Shown piece after piece: positions 13,301-22,232 of a stretch of DNA of 64,000 nt. The stretch spans positions 627,954 through 691,953 of the forward strand of contig NZ_NSEB01000004.1 in assembly GCF_002734215.1 (NCBI RefSeq), in the 5' to 3' direction. Each line of letters opens with the position of its first letter. The stretch's first letter is position 1. The DNA is from Fredinandcohnia onubensis (lineage in GTDB: Bacteria; Bacillota; Bacilli; Bacillales; Bacillaceae_L). The position numbers and the translations under genes were made by a program. Under the pieces are notes generated by a model. It saw only the letters and a list, made by a program, of their open reading frames with translations, did no database searches and was not told the DNA's origin.

Positions 13301-13398
13301 TACAAGCTATAAGCATATTTTAGAATACATACATAAGTGAAGTACCTAAAGGTGGAAAGTTCACAGGATTTTAAACAGGCAAAAAGGAGGTGTAGGGA

Positions 13399-14802
13399 TT
13401 GAGTGAAACCGTACATATTTATCATACAAACGATCTCCATAGCCATTTTGACCGATGGCCTAAAATTACAAAATATATCACAGAAATGAGAAATCTTCAT
13501 CAAGCAAACAATGAGGAAATGCTCTTAATCGATATTGGTGACCATATTGATCGCTTTCATCCAATTTCTGAAGCATCCCATGGCAAAATGAATGTGCAGC
13601 TCCTAAACCAGCTTGAATACGATTATGCTACTATCGGTAACAACGAAGGGATTACGATGTCTTATGAGCATCTGGATTCTTTATATGATGAGGCAGAATT
13701 TAAGGTGTTGCTTGCAAATCTATTCGACCGAGATGGGAAGCTACCTAATTGGGCCGATCCTTACCATATTCATGTCTTGCCAAGTGGGTTTAGAATTGGC
13801 ATCATCGGTTTAACGGTTCATTATATTGGGCTTTATAAGCTGCTCGGGTGGAATGTCAAAGACCCTTTGGTTATCCTTCAAGAAACAATCAATGAATTAA
13901 AAGACAAAACAGATATGATTCTTTTGATGTCCCATTTAGGAATTAATGAGGATGAGCAAATTGCAAGAGATTTCCCAGATGTTGACGTGCTACTTGGTGG
14001 CCACACACATCATCTTTTAGAAAATGGAAAGAGAATCAATAACACACTTTTATGCTGTGCGCAAAAATACGGGAATTACATCGGACATGTTACTCTTAAA
14101 ATTGATACTGAACAAAATAGGCTTATTGAAAGTGCTGCAAATGTAATCCCTACGAAATCACTGTCAGAGAGTAAGGAAACAACTGAAATCCTTTCAAAGT
14201 ACATGGCAAATAGTATTCACACCTTACAAAATGATGTTGTTGCTGAGATTGAACAACCACTTCAAAGTGATTGGTTTGCGGAAACCTCATTTTCCAAGCT
14301 TTTAGCTGAGGTGCTTCGAGAATGGTGTGAAGGAGACATATCGATGGTGAACGCAGGGCTACTACTTGACTCTCTTCCAACAGGAAAGGTAACAAGAGAA
14401 GACTTGCATCGAATTTGCCCTCATCCTATTAATCCGTGTAAGGTCTGGGTTAAGGGCGATGAACTGAAGGAAATCATTTTACAGGCAAACACAAAGGAAA
14501 TGGAAAATCTCAGAATTAAAGGTCTAGGCTTCCGTGGAAAGGTAATGGGCAAAATGGTATATGACGGTGTAGAGCTTAACACTTCAAAGCTTTCGGATGG
14601 ATTAGACCATATTACCGATATTAAAGTCAATGGGGAGGACCTTGATCCAGACAAAACGTATTCAATCGCCACGATTGATATGTTCACATTCGGTTCACTT
14701 TTTCCTGTCATACGGGATGCTAAAGATAAAAAATACTATATGCCAGAATTCTTACGAGACCTTTTAGCTGAAAAATTAAAAGCAATCAGCAAAACGTTCT
14801 AA
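13399..14802 (+). CDS. yunD: 5'-nucleotidase/metallophosphoesterase family protein
   Basis: A 467-residue two-domain protein of the 5'-nucleotidase/UDP-sugar hydrolase family. The metal-binding N-domain shows HTNDLHSH (8-15), GDHID, the GN(H/N)E-type GNNEG and GGHTHH. The C-terminal substrate domain follows from about residue 290. There is no signal peptide or anchor, so it should be cytoplasmic, unlike secreted nucleotidases. The start is a TTG with AAGGAGGTG 7 bases upstream. The Asn in GNNEG, where His is usual, is worth noting but occurs in this subfamily as I recall it. Confidence 0.88.
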   Translation: MSETVHIYHTNDLHSHFDRWPKITKYITEMRNLHQANNEEMLLIDIGDHIDRFHPISEASHGKMNVQLLNQLEYDYATIGNNEGITMSYEHLDSLYDEAEFKVLLANLFDRDGKLPNWADPYHIHVLPSGFRIGIIGLTVHYIGLYKLLGWNVKDPLVILQETINELKDKTDMILLMSHLGINEDEQIARDFPDVDVLLGGHTHHLLENGKRINNTLLCCAQKYGNYIGHVTLKIDTEQNRLIESAANVIPTKSLSESKETTEILSKYMANSIHTLQNDVVAEIEQPLQSDWFAETSFSKLLAEVLREWCEGDISMVNAGLLLDSLPTGKVTREDLHRICPHPINPCKVWVKGDELKEIILQANTKEMENLRIKGLGFRGKVMGKMVYDGVELNTSKLSDGLDHITDIKVNGEDLDPDKTYSIATIDMFTFGSLFPVIRDAKDKKYYMPEFLRDLLAEKLKAISKTF

Positions 14803-14912
14803 AGATACGTAGTCAAAAGGCCTAGAAAAAGATAGGTCTATGACCATCACTATTTCAAACACAAATCACTTTCCCGTTACATAAATTAGTTAGGGAAAGG
14901 AGTGTGCTAGGA

Positions 14913-15215
14913 ATGGTCTCAATGACACCAATAGTAATTGATAATCATCAATTTACAGCCATTACCGTTAACCTACCTAAAACAAATTTTATGGCAGTCA
15001 CAAATGAAAATGGCTATATTATGTGTGGAGCTCTCGATGTTGCATTGTTGAATGAAAAACTTAAAGAACGAGGCATTATTGCTGGTAGGGCAGTTGGTGT
15101 TCGTACAATCGAGCAATTACTGGATGCCCCTCTTGAATCAATTACATTTGAAGCCGAAAATCGAGGCATTACAGTAGGTATGAAAGGCAAAGACGCCCTA
15201 TTAAAAATGATCTAA
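14913..15215 (+). CDS. yunC: DUF1805 family protein
   Basis: A small 100-residue cytoplasmic protein of the YunC/DUF1805 family, function unknown. The conserved core is NFMAVTNENGYIMCGALDVALLN followed by GIIAGRAVGVRT, given here in part. I chose the ATG at 14913 because AAAGGAG ends 10 bases upstream; the GTG at 14904 is too close to that site. Confidence 0.85.
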   Translation: MVSMTPIVIDNHQFTAITVNLPKTNFMAVTNENGYIMCGALDVALLNEKLKERGIIAGRAVGVRTIEQLLDAPLESITFEAENRGITVGMKGKDALLKMI

Positions 15216-15293
15216 AATTAACCTGAGAAGGTATACCATATAAAAGTACGTGGCATCACTTAAATGTTGTCGAACAAAATAGTTATCGTACAT

Positions 15294-15330
15294 CCCCCCT
15301 TACTTGCATACACATAGCTTGTAAGGGGGG
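15294..15330 (+). other. GC-rich inverted repeat containing the yunB ribosome binding site
   Basis: CCCCCCTTAC (15294-15303) and GTAAGGGGGG (15321-15330) are exact complements with a 17-base loop. The 3' arm is the yunB ribosome binding site, and T-rich DNA follows. It could end yunC transcripts, hide the yunB site in read-through RNA, or both. Confidence 0.7.
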
Positions 15331-15338
15331 ATTTTCGT

Positions 15339-16097
15339 TTGGGAAAGTACAGAGCACGTCTACAACCAAGAAGGAAAGGGCCCTTGCCTTTCCGTTACGT
15401 CTTTTTATTAACATTTGTCTTTTTTATTCTCTCAACTGTTATTGGTTTATTCATTATTAACAAAGCGATAGAGCCAGCACTTATGGCATATGCTGAAAAT
15501 GAAACGAAGAAGGTTGCTGCCACAGTTATTAAAAATGCTATTAATCAACAATTAAATGAGGAAGAATTGGTCCAAGAGGATTTGAGTATTGTGCAAACGG
15601 ATGAAAATGGGAAAGTAATTAGCTACAATACCCAGGTCGTCAACAAAATGGCTACAAAGACCCTCGGAAATATTGAGCGATACTTAAAATATGTAAATGA
15701 AGGTGAAGTTAACAAACTTGAATATCCTGATTTAGAAATTGAGACGGATGATGCCAGTGGACAAACGGGCTTTGTTTTTAAGGTACCTCTTGGGGAAGCA
15801 ACAAATAATGCCCTTTTAGGAAACTTAGGTCCGGAAATACCGATTCGTTTTCATATGATTGGATTTGGAGAAACAACGCCTCAAGGAAGAATTGACGAGT
15901 GGGGGATTAATAATGGCTGGTTTCAATATAATGTTCTTGCGACAGTGACGATGCAGGTTATTTTACCTTTCTCAACTGGAGAGGTAGAAATTGAAACCAT
16001 TATCCCGGTTATCAATCAAAACATTTTACATGATGTTCCAGACTTCTACAATAATGGTGGGGACTCATCTCCTTCTATAGAGATACCGACAAATTAG
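15339..16097 (+). CDS. yunB: Sporulation protein YunB
   Basis: A 252-residue protein with a basic N-terminus, one membrane segment (about residues 20-42) and a long extracytoplasmic domain. It matches YunB, which in B. subtilis is made in the mother cell under SigE and is needed for normal sporulation. The start is a TTG, 8 bases after AAGGGGGG, and that site is the 3' arm of an inverted repeat. Confidence 0.9.
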   Translation: MGKYRARLQPRRKGPLPFRYVFLLTFVFFILSTVIGLFIINKAIEPALMAYAENETKKVAATVIKNAINQQLNEEELVQEDLSIVQTDENGKVISYNTQVVNKMATKTLGNIERYLKYVNEGEVNKLEYPDLEIETDDASGQTGFVFKVPLGEATNNALLGNLGPEIPIRFHMIGFGETTPQGRIDEWGINNGWFQYNVLATVTMQVILPFSTGEVEIETIIPVINQNILHDVPDFYNNGGDSSPSIEIPTN

Positions 16098-16120
16098 CAG
16101 AAAATACTATACTAGAATAG

Positions 16121-16149
16121 TTGAATCTAAGCGAAAAATCGTATATACT
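16121..16149 (+). promoter_or_regulatory. SigA-type promoter of the lysine-riboswitch unit
   Basis: TTGAAT, 17-bp spacer, TATACT, about 35 bp before the L-box aptamer. Confidence 0.75.
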
Positions 16150-16182
16150 AGCGAAGGAATTAATAAATGAATACACCACCTT

Positions 16183-16374
16183 ATCGGATCGATGGGGTAG
16201 AGGTGCGGAAAATAAGAGTAAACTATGTGAGGATGACAACGTAGAGCATAGTTGAAAGGATTTTTTGCCGAAGCAAAAATAAACTCGTCAATGTTATTTT
16301 TGTTGGGGTTGCCTTGAAAAAGGGTAACACTGTCATTATAGAAATGATCTATAATGGAGGGCTACTGATCGTGA
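16183..16374 (+). promoter_or_regulatory. Lysine riboswitch (L-box) aptamer
   Basis: The L-box landmarks occur in order: GGGTAGAGGTGCGGA, AGAGTAAAC, GTGAGGATGAC, a hairpin ending TTTTTTGCCGAAG, GTTGGGGTTGCCTT, GGGTAACACTGTCAT and GGAGGGCTACTGATC. Lysine binding is expected to switch the gene off. Confidence 0.93.
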
Positions 16375-16398
16375 TGGAGGATAACATAACATTACTAA

Positions 16399-16437
16399 AG
16401 AGTAATGATAGTTATTTTCTATCATACTCTCTTTTTG
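16399..16437 (+). terminator. L-box expression-platform terminator
   Basis: AGAGTAATGATAG pairs with CTATCATACTCT (one bulge) and is followed by CTTTTT. Confidence 0.88.
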
Positions 16438-16467
16438 TCTTCTAAAGAGTATCTTCTTTCACCACGC

Positions 16468-16489
16468 CCTCCATAAAAATACTTGGAGG
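16468..16489 (+). promoter_or_regulatory. Inverted repeat covering the lysW ribosome binding site
   Basis: CCTCCA (16468-16473) is exactly complementary to TGGAGG (16484-16489), the lysW ribosome binding site. GCCCTCC (16466-16472) is also an exact complement of GGAGGGC at the 3' end of the aptamer (16356-16362), so the two pairings compete. Confidence 0.5.
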
Positions 16490-16498
16490 AATCATATC

Positions 16499-18082
16499 AT
16501 GTCTGGAACAATATATTCAATTATCCCACCAATCATTGCACTTCTCATGGTTATTTTAACAAGAAGAGTTCTACTATCACTTGGAGTCGGCATTCTATCG
16601 GCGGCATTCGTATTACATGGAAATGTACTTAAGAATGAAGGAGTCGGAGCTTGGCTACAAGACGTTTTACTCACCATTTGGACAAGTATTAAAGCCGTAT
16701 TTGTATCTGACGGAGCACTAAACACTTGGAATGTGTATATTATTTTATTTCTTCTTATTTTAGGAATTATCACTGCATTCATTTCCATCTCTGGTGGTAG
16801 TCGTGCATTTGGAGAATGGGCACAAAAAAAGGTTAAAACTAGAACCGGAGCTCAACTCTTAGCTGCAGTTTTGGGAATTATCATTTTTATTGATGATTAC
16901 TTTAATGCGTTGGCTGTTGGGCAAGTAAGCAGACCGATTACTGATCGTAATAAAGTATCACGTGCAAAACTAGCCTATATTATTGATTCAACATCTGCAC
17001 CAATATGTGTTGTCTCACCAATTTCAAGCTGGGGTGCTTATATTATTGCTATCATTGCACCAATTTTAGCAACACATGGAGTAGCGGAGTATTCTCCTTT
17101 ATCTGCATTTATACAAATCATTCCAATGAATTTATACGTAGTAACAGCTATATTAATGGTTATTGCGGTTGCAGTTTTTAATCTCAATATTGGAAGTATG
17201 AAGGTTCATGAAACGCGTGCAATGACAACAGGAGAGGTTACAGATCCGGAAAAGCCAGTACTTGGAGAGTTAAAACAAGAATTGCCTCAAAGTGAGAAAG
17301 GTACTGTTGGTGATTTAGTTTGGCCGATTATTGCATTAGTTGTTGGTACGGTTGGTTCCTTAATATGGACAGGCTACAAAGCTTCTGAAGGCGATATAAC
17401 CATTTTTACAATTTTTGAAAATACTGATGTAACAGGTTCTTTATTATCCGGTGGAATTCTAGGTATTCTTGTAACACTTATTTTGTTCTTTGTTCAGGTT
17501 TACGCAAAAAAGGCTTTAAACTTTGGACTTCTCCCTAAGGGAATTGTTGAAGGGATAAAATCAATGCTTCCAGCTGTATACATTTTACTATTTGCTTGGG
17601 TAATTGTTGACTTGATAGGACAAATTGAAACAGGTAAATATCTAGCAAGCCTCGTTGAAAGGTCCAATTTAAATATTGCATTTTTACCGGTCATTTTATT
17701 CGTTGTAGCAGGCTTTATGGCGTTTGCGACTGGGACGTCTTGGGGAACCTTTGGGATGATGCTTCCGATTGCAGGAGACATTGCAGCAGCATCTGATATT
17801 AATTTATTACTTCCGGCTTTAGCTGCTGTCCTAGCGGGCTCCGTGTTTGGTGATCATTGTTCACCAATATCAGATACAACTATTCTGTCCTCCACTGGAG
17901 CGGGAAGCCATCATATTGATCATGTAATGACTCAGCTACCCTATGCCATCACTTCTGCCGTCATCGCTGTAATCGGATATATAGTACTAGGTCTGACAGG
18001 CAGTACCCTATTAGGAGTGCTTACTACCTTAGTATTATTTGTTATTTTTGTTCTCACTATGAAAAACAGACAAAACGCATAG
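16499..18082 (+). CDS. lysW: NhaC family Na+/H+ antiporter-like lysine transporter (LysW type)
   Basis: A 527-residue membrane protein with about 12 hydrophobic segments of the NhaC superfamily, with conserved motifs IDDYFNALAVGQVSRP and FGDHCSPISDTTILSS. The lysine riboswitch upstream points to lysine transport; comparative work on L-box genes proposed NhaC-like LysW proteins as lysine carriers. Plain Na+/H+ exchange is the alternative. The ATG has TTGGAGGA 8 bases upstream, and that site lies in a small inverted repeat. It is a single-gene unit ending in a strong terminator. Confidence 0.85.
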   Translation: MSGTIYSIIPPIIALLMVILTRRVLLSLGVGILSAAFVLHGNVLKNEGVGAWLQDVLLTIWTSIKAVFVSDGALNTWNVYIILFLLILGIITAFISISGGSRAFGEWAQKKVKTRTGAQLLAAVLGIIIFIDDYFNALAVGQVSRPITDRNKVSRAKLAYIIDSTSAPICVVSPISSWGAYIIAIIAPILATHGVAEYSPLSAFIQIIPMNLYVVTAILMVIAVAVFNLNIGSMKVHETRAMTTGEVTDPEKPVLGELKQELPQSEKGTVGDLVWPIIALVVGTVGSLIWTGYKASEGDITIFTIFENTDVTGSLLSGGILGILVTLILFFVQVYAKKALNFGLLPKGIVEGIKSMLPAVYILLFAWVIVDLIGQIETGKYLASLVERSNLNIAFLPVILFVVAGFMAFATGTSWGTFGMMLPIAGDIAAASDINLLLPALAAVLAGSVFGDHCSPISDTTILSSTGAGSHHIDHVMTQLPYAITSAVIAVIGYIVLGLTGSTLLGVLTTLVLFVIFVLTMKNRQNA

Positions 18083-18125
18083 AATTACTATTCAAATGTT
18101 AACAATCGAACTTAACTAGTATATA

Positions 18126-18164
18126 AGAGACAAAGGGAATTAGAACCTTTGTCTCTTTTTTTTT
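18126..18164 (+). terminator. Terminator of the lysW unit
   Basis: AGAGACAAAGG and CCTTTGTCTCT form a perfect 11-bp stem followed by eight T's. Confidence 0.95.
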
Positions 18165-18192
18165 AAAAGTAAATTTCATTTTAAAATAACTT

Positions 18193-18221
18193 TTGACATA
18201 GAGATAAAGACTGGCTATACT
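18193..18221 (+). promoter_or_regulatory. Strong SigA-type promoter of the NSS transporter unit
   Basis: Consensus TTGACA, 17-bp spacer, TATACT. It implies a leader of about 105 bases, in which I recognise no known riboswitch. Confidence 0.8.
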
Positions 18222-18331
18222 AATAAATAGATTATAGAAAATAATCTGAAAATATTAAAATTTCCAACTTATGTCTAGTGCTAAAGGACTAATGCGGTAA
18301 TGGGCTAAAGTGGGAAAGGGGAGGTTTGTTT

Positions 18332-19873
18332 ATGGATAATCGTCCACAGTGGGGGACACGGGCAGGGTTCGTAATGGCTGCAATCGGTTCTGCGGTTGGC
18401 TTAGGTAATATATGGAGATTTCCATATGTTGCTTACGAAAATGGAGGAGGCGCATTTTTTCTTCCATACCTATTTGCGATTTTAACAGCTGGAATACCAA
18501 TCCTAATTCTAGAATTCACAATCGGACAAAAGTTTAGAGGATCAGCACCTTTGTCATTTTTCCGTTTAAATAAAAAGTTAGAATGGCTCGGGTGGTGGCA
18601 GGTATTAATTTCTTTCGTAATTGCCACCTATTATGCAGTCATTATCGCATGGGCAATTTCGTATACATTCTTCTCATTTAATAAAGCATGGGGAGAAGAT
18701 ACAAGCGGATTCCTATTCTCTAAATACTTGCATTTAGCTGAAACTCCAGGAGATGTAGGAGCACCAGTACTTGGGGTTTTTGGACCTTTAGTCGTTGTGT
18801 GGGCAATTACATTATTTATCCTATTTAAAGGCGTGAAAAAGGGAATTGAAAAAGCGAATAAAATTTTCATTCCTACACTATTAGTTATATTTACGATTAT
18901 CGTTATTCGAGCAGTAACACTTGAAGGAGCAAGTACAGGACTAAATTCATTCTTCCAACCTAACTGGGATAAGATTATGTCTGGAGAGGTTTGGGTTGCG
19001 GCATACGGACACATTTTCTTTAGTTTATCAATTGGTTTTGCAATTATGATTACTTATGCAAGTTATTTACCTAAGAAGTCCGATGTAGTAAACAATGCAT
19101 TTATTACTGGTTTTGCGAACTCAGGTTTTGAACTTTTAGCTGGTATCGGTGTATTCGCTGCACTAGGCTTTATGGCAGCACAAGCGAATGTACCTGTAGA
19201 AGAAGTAGCAAGTGCGGGTGTTGGTCTAGCATTTGCGGTCTTCCCGCAAATTATTAACCAAATGCCATTTGGCGAATTTTTCGGAGCACTTTTCTTCTTA
19301 TCGTTAGTATTTGCCGGATTAACATCACTTATTTCGATTTGTGAAGTGTTCATTGCAGCAGTTCAAGACAAGTTTAATCTTACTCGTAACAAGGCAGTCA
19401 TATATGGTGCGGGGTTAGCATCACTTATTTCAATTCTATACTCTACAAATGGAGGCTTATACTTCCTAGATGTAGTTGACTACTTCATTAACCAATTTGG
19501 TATTGCTGTTGCCGGATTAGTTGAAGTAATACTTATTGCTTGGGTATTCAAGCAAATGAATCCATTACAAGCACACGCAAATGCTATCTCCGATATTCGT
19601 GCAGGTGGTTGGTGGAAGATTTGTTTAGGCGTAATCACACCAGTGGTTTTAGGATATATGATGTTTGACTTATTCAAACAAAATATCCTACAACAATTTG
19701 ACAATGCAACTGGTAACTATGAAGGGTATGCAACTTCATTTATACTCTTCCCAGGTGTTTTCATTGCAGCAGGAGTCATTATATTAGGAATCGTGTTCTC
19801 ACTAAAAAAATGGAGTAATGAGGCGTTAAATGACAACTATTCTTCTAGTAGTGACAAGGAGGTAGGACTATGA
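18332..19873 (+). CDS. Sodium-dependent amino-acid transporter, NSS (SNF) family
   Basis: A 513-residue LeuT-fold symporter with about 12 helices. TM1 carries the Na+/substrate signature GSAVGLGNIWRFPY, and NGGGAFFLPYL follows in TM2. I chose the ATG at 18332 over a TTG at 18326 because AAAGGGGAGG lies 8 bases upstream. It ends by overlapping a 37-residue MetS-like gene (ATGA), the arrangement of MetPS methionine/alanine importers described in Corynebacterium glutamicum. Methionine or alanine uptake is therefore likely but not proven. Confidence 0.9.
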   Translation: MDNRPQWGTRAGFVMAAIGSAVGLGNIWRFPYVAYENGGGAFFLPYLFAILTAGIPILILEFTIGQKFRGSAPLSFFRLNKKLEWLGWWQVLISFVIATYYAVIIAWAISYTFFSFNKAWGEDTSGFLFSKYLHLAETPGDVGAPVLGVFGPLVVVWAITLFILFKGVKKGIEKANKIFIPTLLVIFTIIVIRAVTLEGASTGLNSFFQPNWDKIMSGEVWVAAYGHIFFSLSIGFAIMITYASYLPKKSDVVNNAFITGFANSGFELLAGIGVFAALGFMAAQANVPVEEVASAGVGLAFAVFPQIINQMPFGEFFGALFFLSLVFAGLTSLISICEVFIAAVQDKFNLTRNKAVIYGAGLASLISILYSTNGGLYFLDVVDYFINQFGIAVAGLVEVILIAWVFKQMNPLQAHANAISDIRAGGWWKICLGVITPVVLGYMMFDLFKQNILQQFDNATGNYEGYATSFILFPGVFIAAGVIILGIVFSLKKWSNEALNDNYSSSSDKEVGL

Positions 19874-19983
19874 CCGGTGGTGCAATTGCTATGATGGTTA
19901 TTGGAATGGTCATTTTATGGGGAGGTCTAGTTGCAAGTATTGCACATGCTGCAAAAAAGGCTAAACAAGCGAAACAAGGTTAA
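19870..19983 (+). CDS. metS: MetS family small subunit of the NSS transporter
   Basis: A 37-residue protein: one membrane helix (about residues 5-26, starting MTGGAIAMMVIGMV) and a basic tail (AAKKAKQAKQG). Size, topology and position match the MetS family, the small subunit needed by MetP-type transporters. The ATG overlaps the transporter stop (ATGA), and AAGGAGG lies 7 bases upstream, so the pair should be translated together. Confidence 0.85.
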   Translation: MTGGAIAMMVIGMVILWGGLVASIAHAAKKAKQAKQG

Positions 19984-20020
19984 AGAAATAAATATAAAAA
20001 GAGGGTCATAATAGAACGGA

Positions 20021-20053
20021 AAAAGGCTGTGGTAAAAATACCACAGCCTTTTA
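20021..20053. terminator. Two-way terminator between metS and lytH
   Basis: AAAAGGCTGTGGT and ACCACAGCCTTTT form a 13-bp stem with T's on both strands, serving the two convergent genes. Confidence 0.93.
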
Positions 20054-20055
20054 TT

Positions 20056-21051
20056 TTATTTACGTTTCCTTGCTTGTCTTTCTGATCGTTCCCAAGCCCG
20101 TAGATGTGGATACGGATCAAAGGACCATTCCGTATATCCATTATCTTTGTACATTCCGTAGTGAAGATGTGGAGGGAACTTTCCGGCAGTGCCTGGTGGT
20201 CCATAGCCAGAACTTCCAACAGAGCCAATCACTGTACCAGGCTCAACAACCTGACCGATTGCAATATCCTTTGCAAATCCATTTAAGTGAGCAAAGTAAT
20301 GGTACGTATTATTCACATCGCGGATTCCGATACGCCACCCACCAAATCGGTTCCAACCTTTCATTTCGATGATCCCATATGAGGTTGCCCTTACTGGTGT
20401 TCCATAGCTTGCAAAGATGTCAGTGCCTTCATGCATTCTACGACCTCCCCAGCCACGCGCATCTCCCCATGTATTTTTATAGCTATGATTATAGCCAAGA
20501 GGAACCGGAAAGGCGTGTTTATCTAAATCAAGTGTGCCATATGCTGAATAGATTGTAGCGATTCCCGTAATTAGTGAAACGGATTTATCCCGTTTGTAAT
20601 AATCCCATAAACCAATCTTGATATTATCAGGATCAGTTCCGTACGCTAAAATTTGTTCTGAAATTGTAAGTAGGATATCCTCATCATTTGTTTGATCAGC
20701 AACACCATCCCCGTTGCCATCAAGACCAATTCCTCCAAAAAGCTGAATGCTATATGGATTCGAATCATTTGGATTTGGATTTAAAGCCCCCGCCCAAGAC
20801 TCGGGTTTAATGTAAATTCCAATTAACCCCGTTTCTTTCGGAATATCCTTTCGGGAACGACGGATGCTTCTTTCATACTGGTCAATAGCCGCATAATAGT
20901 ACCATGGAATCTGTGTTACTGTTTCCATCTTTGTATAGAGGTTCATTCGTTCCTGAAAAACTTTTTGTTGATCCTCATTTGCACTTGCATCCAAAGGCAT
21001 ACACGTAAAAAGTAAGCAAATAACAACTACTATACCAAGTTTTCTGTTCAC
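20056..21051 (-). CDS. lytH: M23 family sporulation peptidase LytH (L-Ala-D-Glu endopeptidase)
   Basis: A 331-residue exported LytM/M23 zinc peptidase. In B. subtilis LytH cuts peptide side chains to shape the spore cortex and is made under SigK. Zinc ligands are visible in HEGTD (His207, Asp211) and HLH (His295, His297). A signal-type hydrophobic stretch covers residues 5-20. Before the peptidase domain lies a region with an Asp/Asn loop (LDGNGDGVADQ) that could bind calcium. I chose the GTG at 21051 because GAAAGGAG lies about 10 bases upstream; the open frame continues to 21108 without a site. Confidence 0.9.
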   Translation of the reverse strand: MNRKLGIVVVICLLFTCMPLDASANEDQQKVFQERMNLYTKMETVTQIPWYYYAAIDQYERSIRRSRKDIPKETGLIGIYIKPESWAGALNPNPNDSNPYSIQLFGGIGLDGNGDGVADQTNDEDILLTISEQILAYGTDPDNIKIGLWDYYKRDKSVSLITGIATIYSAYGTLDLDKHAFPVPLGYNHSYKNTWGDARGWGGRRMHEGTDIFASYGTPVRATSYGIIEMKGWNRFGGWRIGIRDVNNTYHYFAHLNGFAKDIAIGQVVEPGTVIGSVGSSGYGPPGTAGKFPPHLHYGMYKDNGYTEWSFDPYPHLRAWERSERQARKRK

Positions 21052-21245
21052 GCACGCAAATCTCCTTTCACTAAAATAACACAAGGATGTATGGTTCTTA
21101 AAAGGCATCTATAGGTACTTAAAAGCCGAATTTGTCTAGTTGGAATTAAATAAAAAGAAGTACTCTTCCTTGTTAGTTTGTTAAATCATCTCATTTTCAT
21201 AATCACTAATTGTTGGAAGCTAAAAAATACAAATAAATCGAATAC

Positions 21246-21275
21246 TTGGATTCTTAAAGAAGTTAGGAGTATAAT
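21246..21275 (+). promoter_or_regulatory. SigA-type promoter of lipA
   Basis: TTGGAT, 18-bp spacer, consensus TATAAT, about 31 bp before the lipA start. Confidence 0.65.
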
Positions 21276-21306
21276 AGGGATAGCCTTTGCAATGGAGTGA
21301 TGAAGT

Positions 21307-22206
21307 ATGTCAAAAAAACAAGAATATCTTCGAAAGCCGGAATGGCTAAAAATAAAACTGAATACGAATGAGAGCTACACAGGCTTAAAGAAAATGATGA
21401 GAGAAAAGCAATTACATACCGTTTGTGAGGAAGCAAAATGTCCTAATATTCATGAATGCTGGGCTGTAAGGAAAACAGCTACTTTTATGATTCTTGGGGA
21501 TACTTGTACTCGCGCTTGTCGCTTTTGTGCGGTTAAGACTGGACTTCCAAATGAATTGGATTGGGCAGAACCAGAGCGTGTAGCTGATTCTGTCGCAATG
21601 ATGGGATTAAAGCATGTTGTTATTACAACAGTTGCTCGTGACGATTTGAAAGACGGGGGAGCTGCGGTATTTGCAGAAACCGTTCGTGCAATTCGTAGAA
21701 AGAATCCATTTACATCAATTGAAGTGCTACCATCTGATATGGGTGGAGTGTACGAAAACTTAAAAACCTTAATGGATGCAAAGCCCGACATTATGAACCA
21801 TAATATTGAAACGGTTCGCCGTTTATCTGACCGTGTTCGTGCACGTGCGAAATATGAACGTTCACTTGAATTTTTACGTCGTGCAAAAGAAATGAATGCA
21901 GACATCCCAACAAAATCAAGTATCATGATCGGCCTTGGCGAAACGAAGGAAGAAATCATTGAAACAATGGACGACCTTCGAGCAAACGATGTAGATATCA
22001 TCACAATTGGTCAATATTTACAACCAACGAAAAAGCATTTGAAAGTTGAAAAATACTATCATCCAGATGAATTTGCGGAATTAAAAGAGATTGCATTAAG
22101 TAAAGGCTTCAGTCATTGTGAAGCTGGCCCTCTTGTACGTTCTTCTTATCATGCAGATGAACAAGTAAACGCAGCAAAATCAAATCAACAAGTTAAGCAA
22201 GCATAA
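21307..22206 (+). CDS. lipA: Lipoyl synthase
   Basis: A radical SAM enzyme that inserts two sulfurs into octanoyl groups to make lipoyl cofactor on the 2-oxoacid dehydrogenases and GcvH. Both [4Fe-4S] sites are visible: the auxiliary cluster Cys40, Cys45, Cys51 ([12 protein letters not shown]) and the radical SAM CxxxCxxC Cys67, Cys71, Cys74 (CTRACRFC). The closing RSSYHAD segment is also present. The 299 residues are normal. It depends on Fe-S supply of the kind made by the suf genes in this window. Confidence 0.97.
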   Translation: MSKKQEYLRKPEWLKIKLNTNESYTGLKKMMREKQLHTVCEEAKCPNIHECWAVRKTATFMILGDTCTRACRFCAVKTGLPNELDWAEPERVADSVAMMGLKHVVITTVARDDLKDGGAAVFAETVRAIRRKNPFTSIEVLPSDMGGVYENLKTLMDAKPDIMNHNIETVRRLSDRVRARAKYERSLEFLRRAKEMNADIPTKSSIMIGLGETKEEIIETMDDLRANDVDIITIGQYLQPTKKHLKVEKYYHPDEFAELKEIALSKGFSHCEAGPLVRSSYHADEQVNAAKSNQQVKQA

Positions 22207-22232
22207 AAAAAAGGGGAAATCCCCTTTTTTTT
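22205..22232. terminator. Two-way terminator between lipA and yutC
   Basis: AAAAAAAAGGGG and CCCCTTTTTTTT with an AAAT loop. It works on both strands and touches both stop codons. Confidence 0.9.

Noticed and set aside
21450-22004. 184-codon open frame antisense to lipA
   Set aside because: A shadow of lipA; the product is Ser/Arg-rich without domains.
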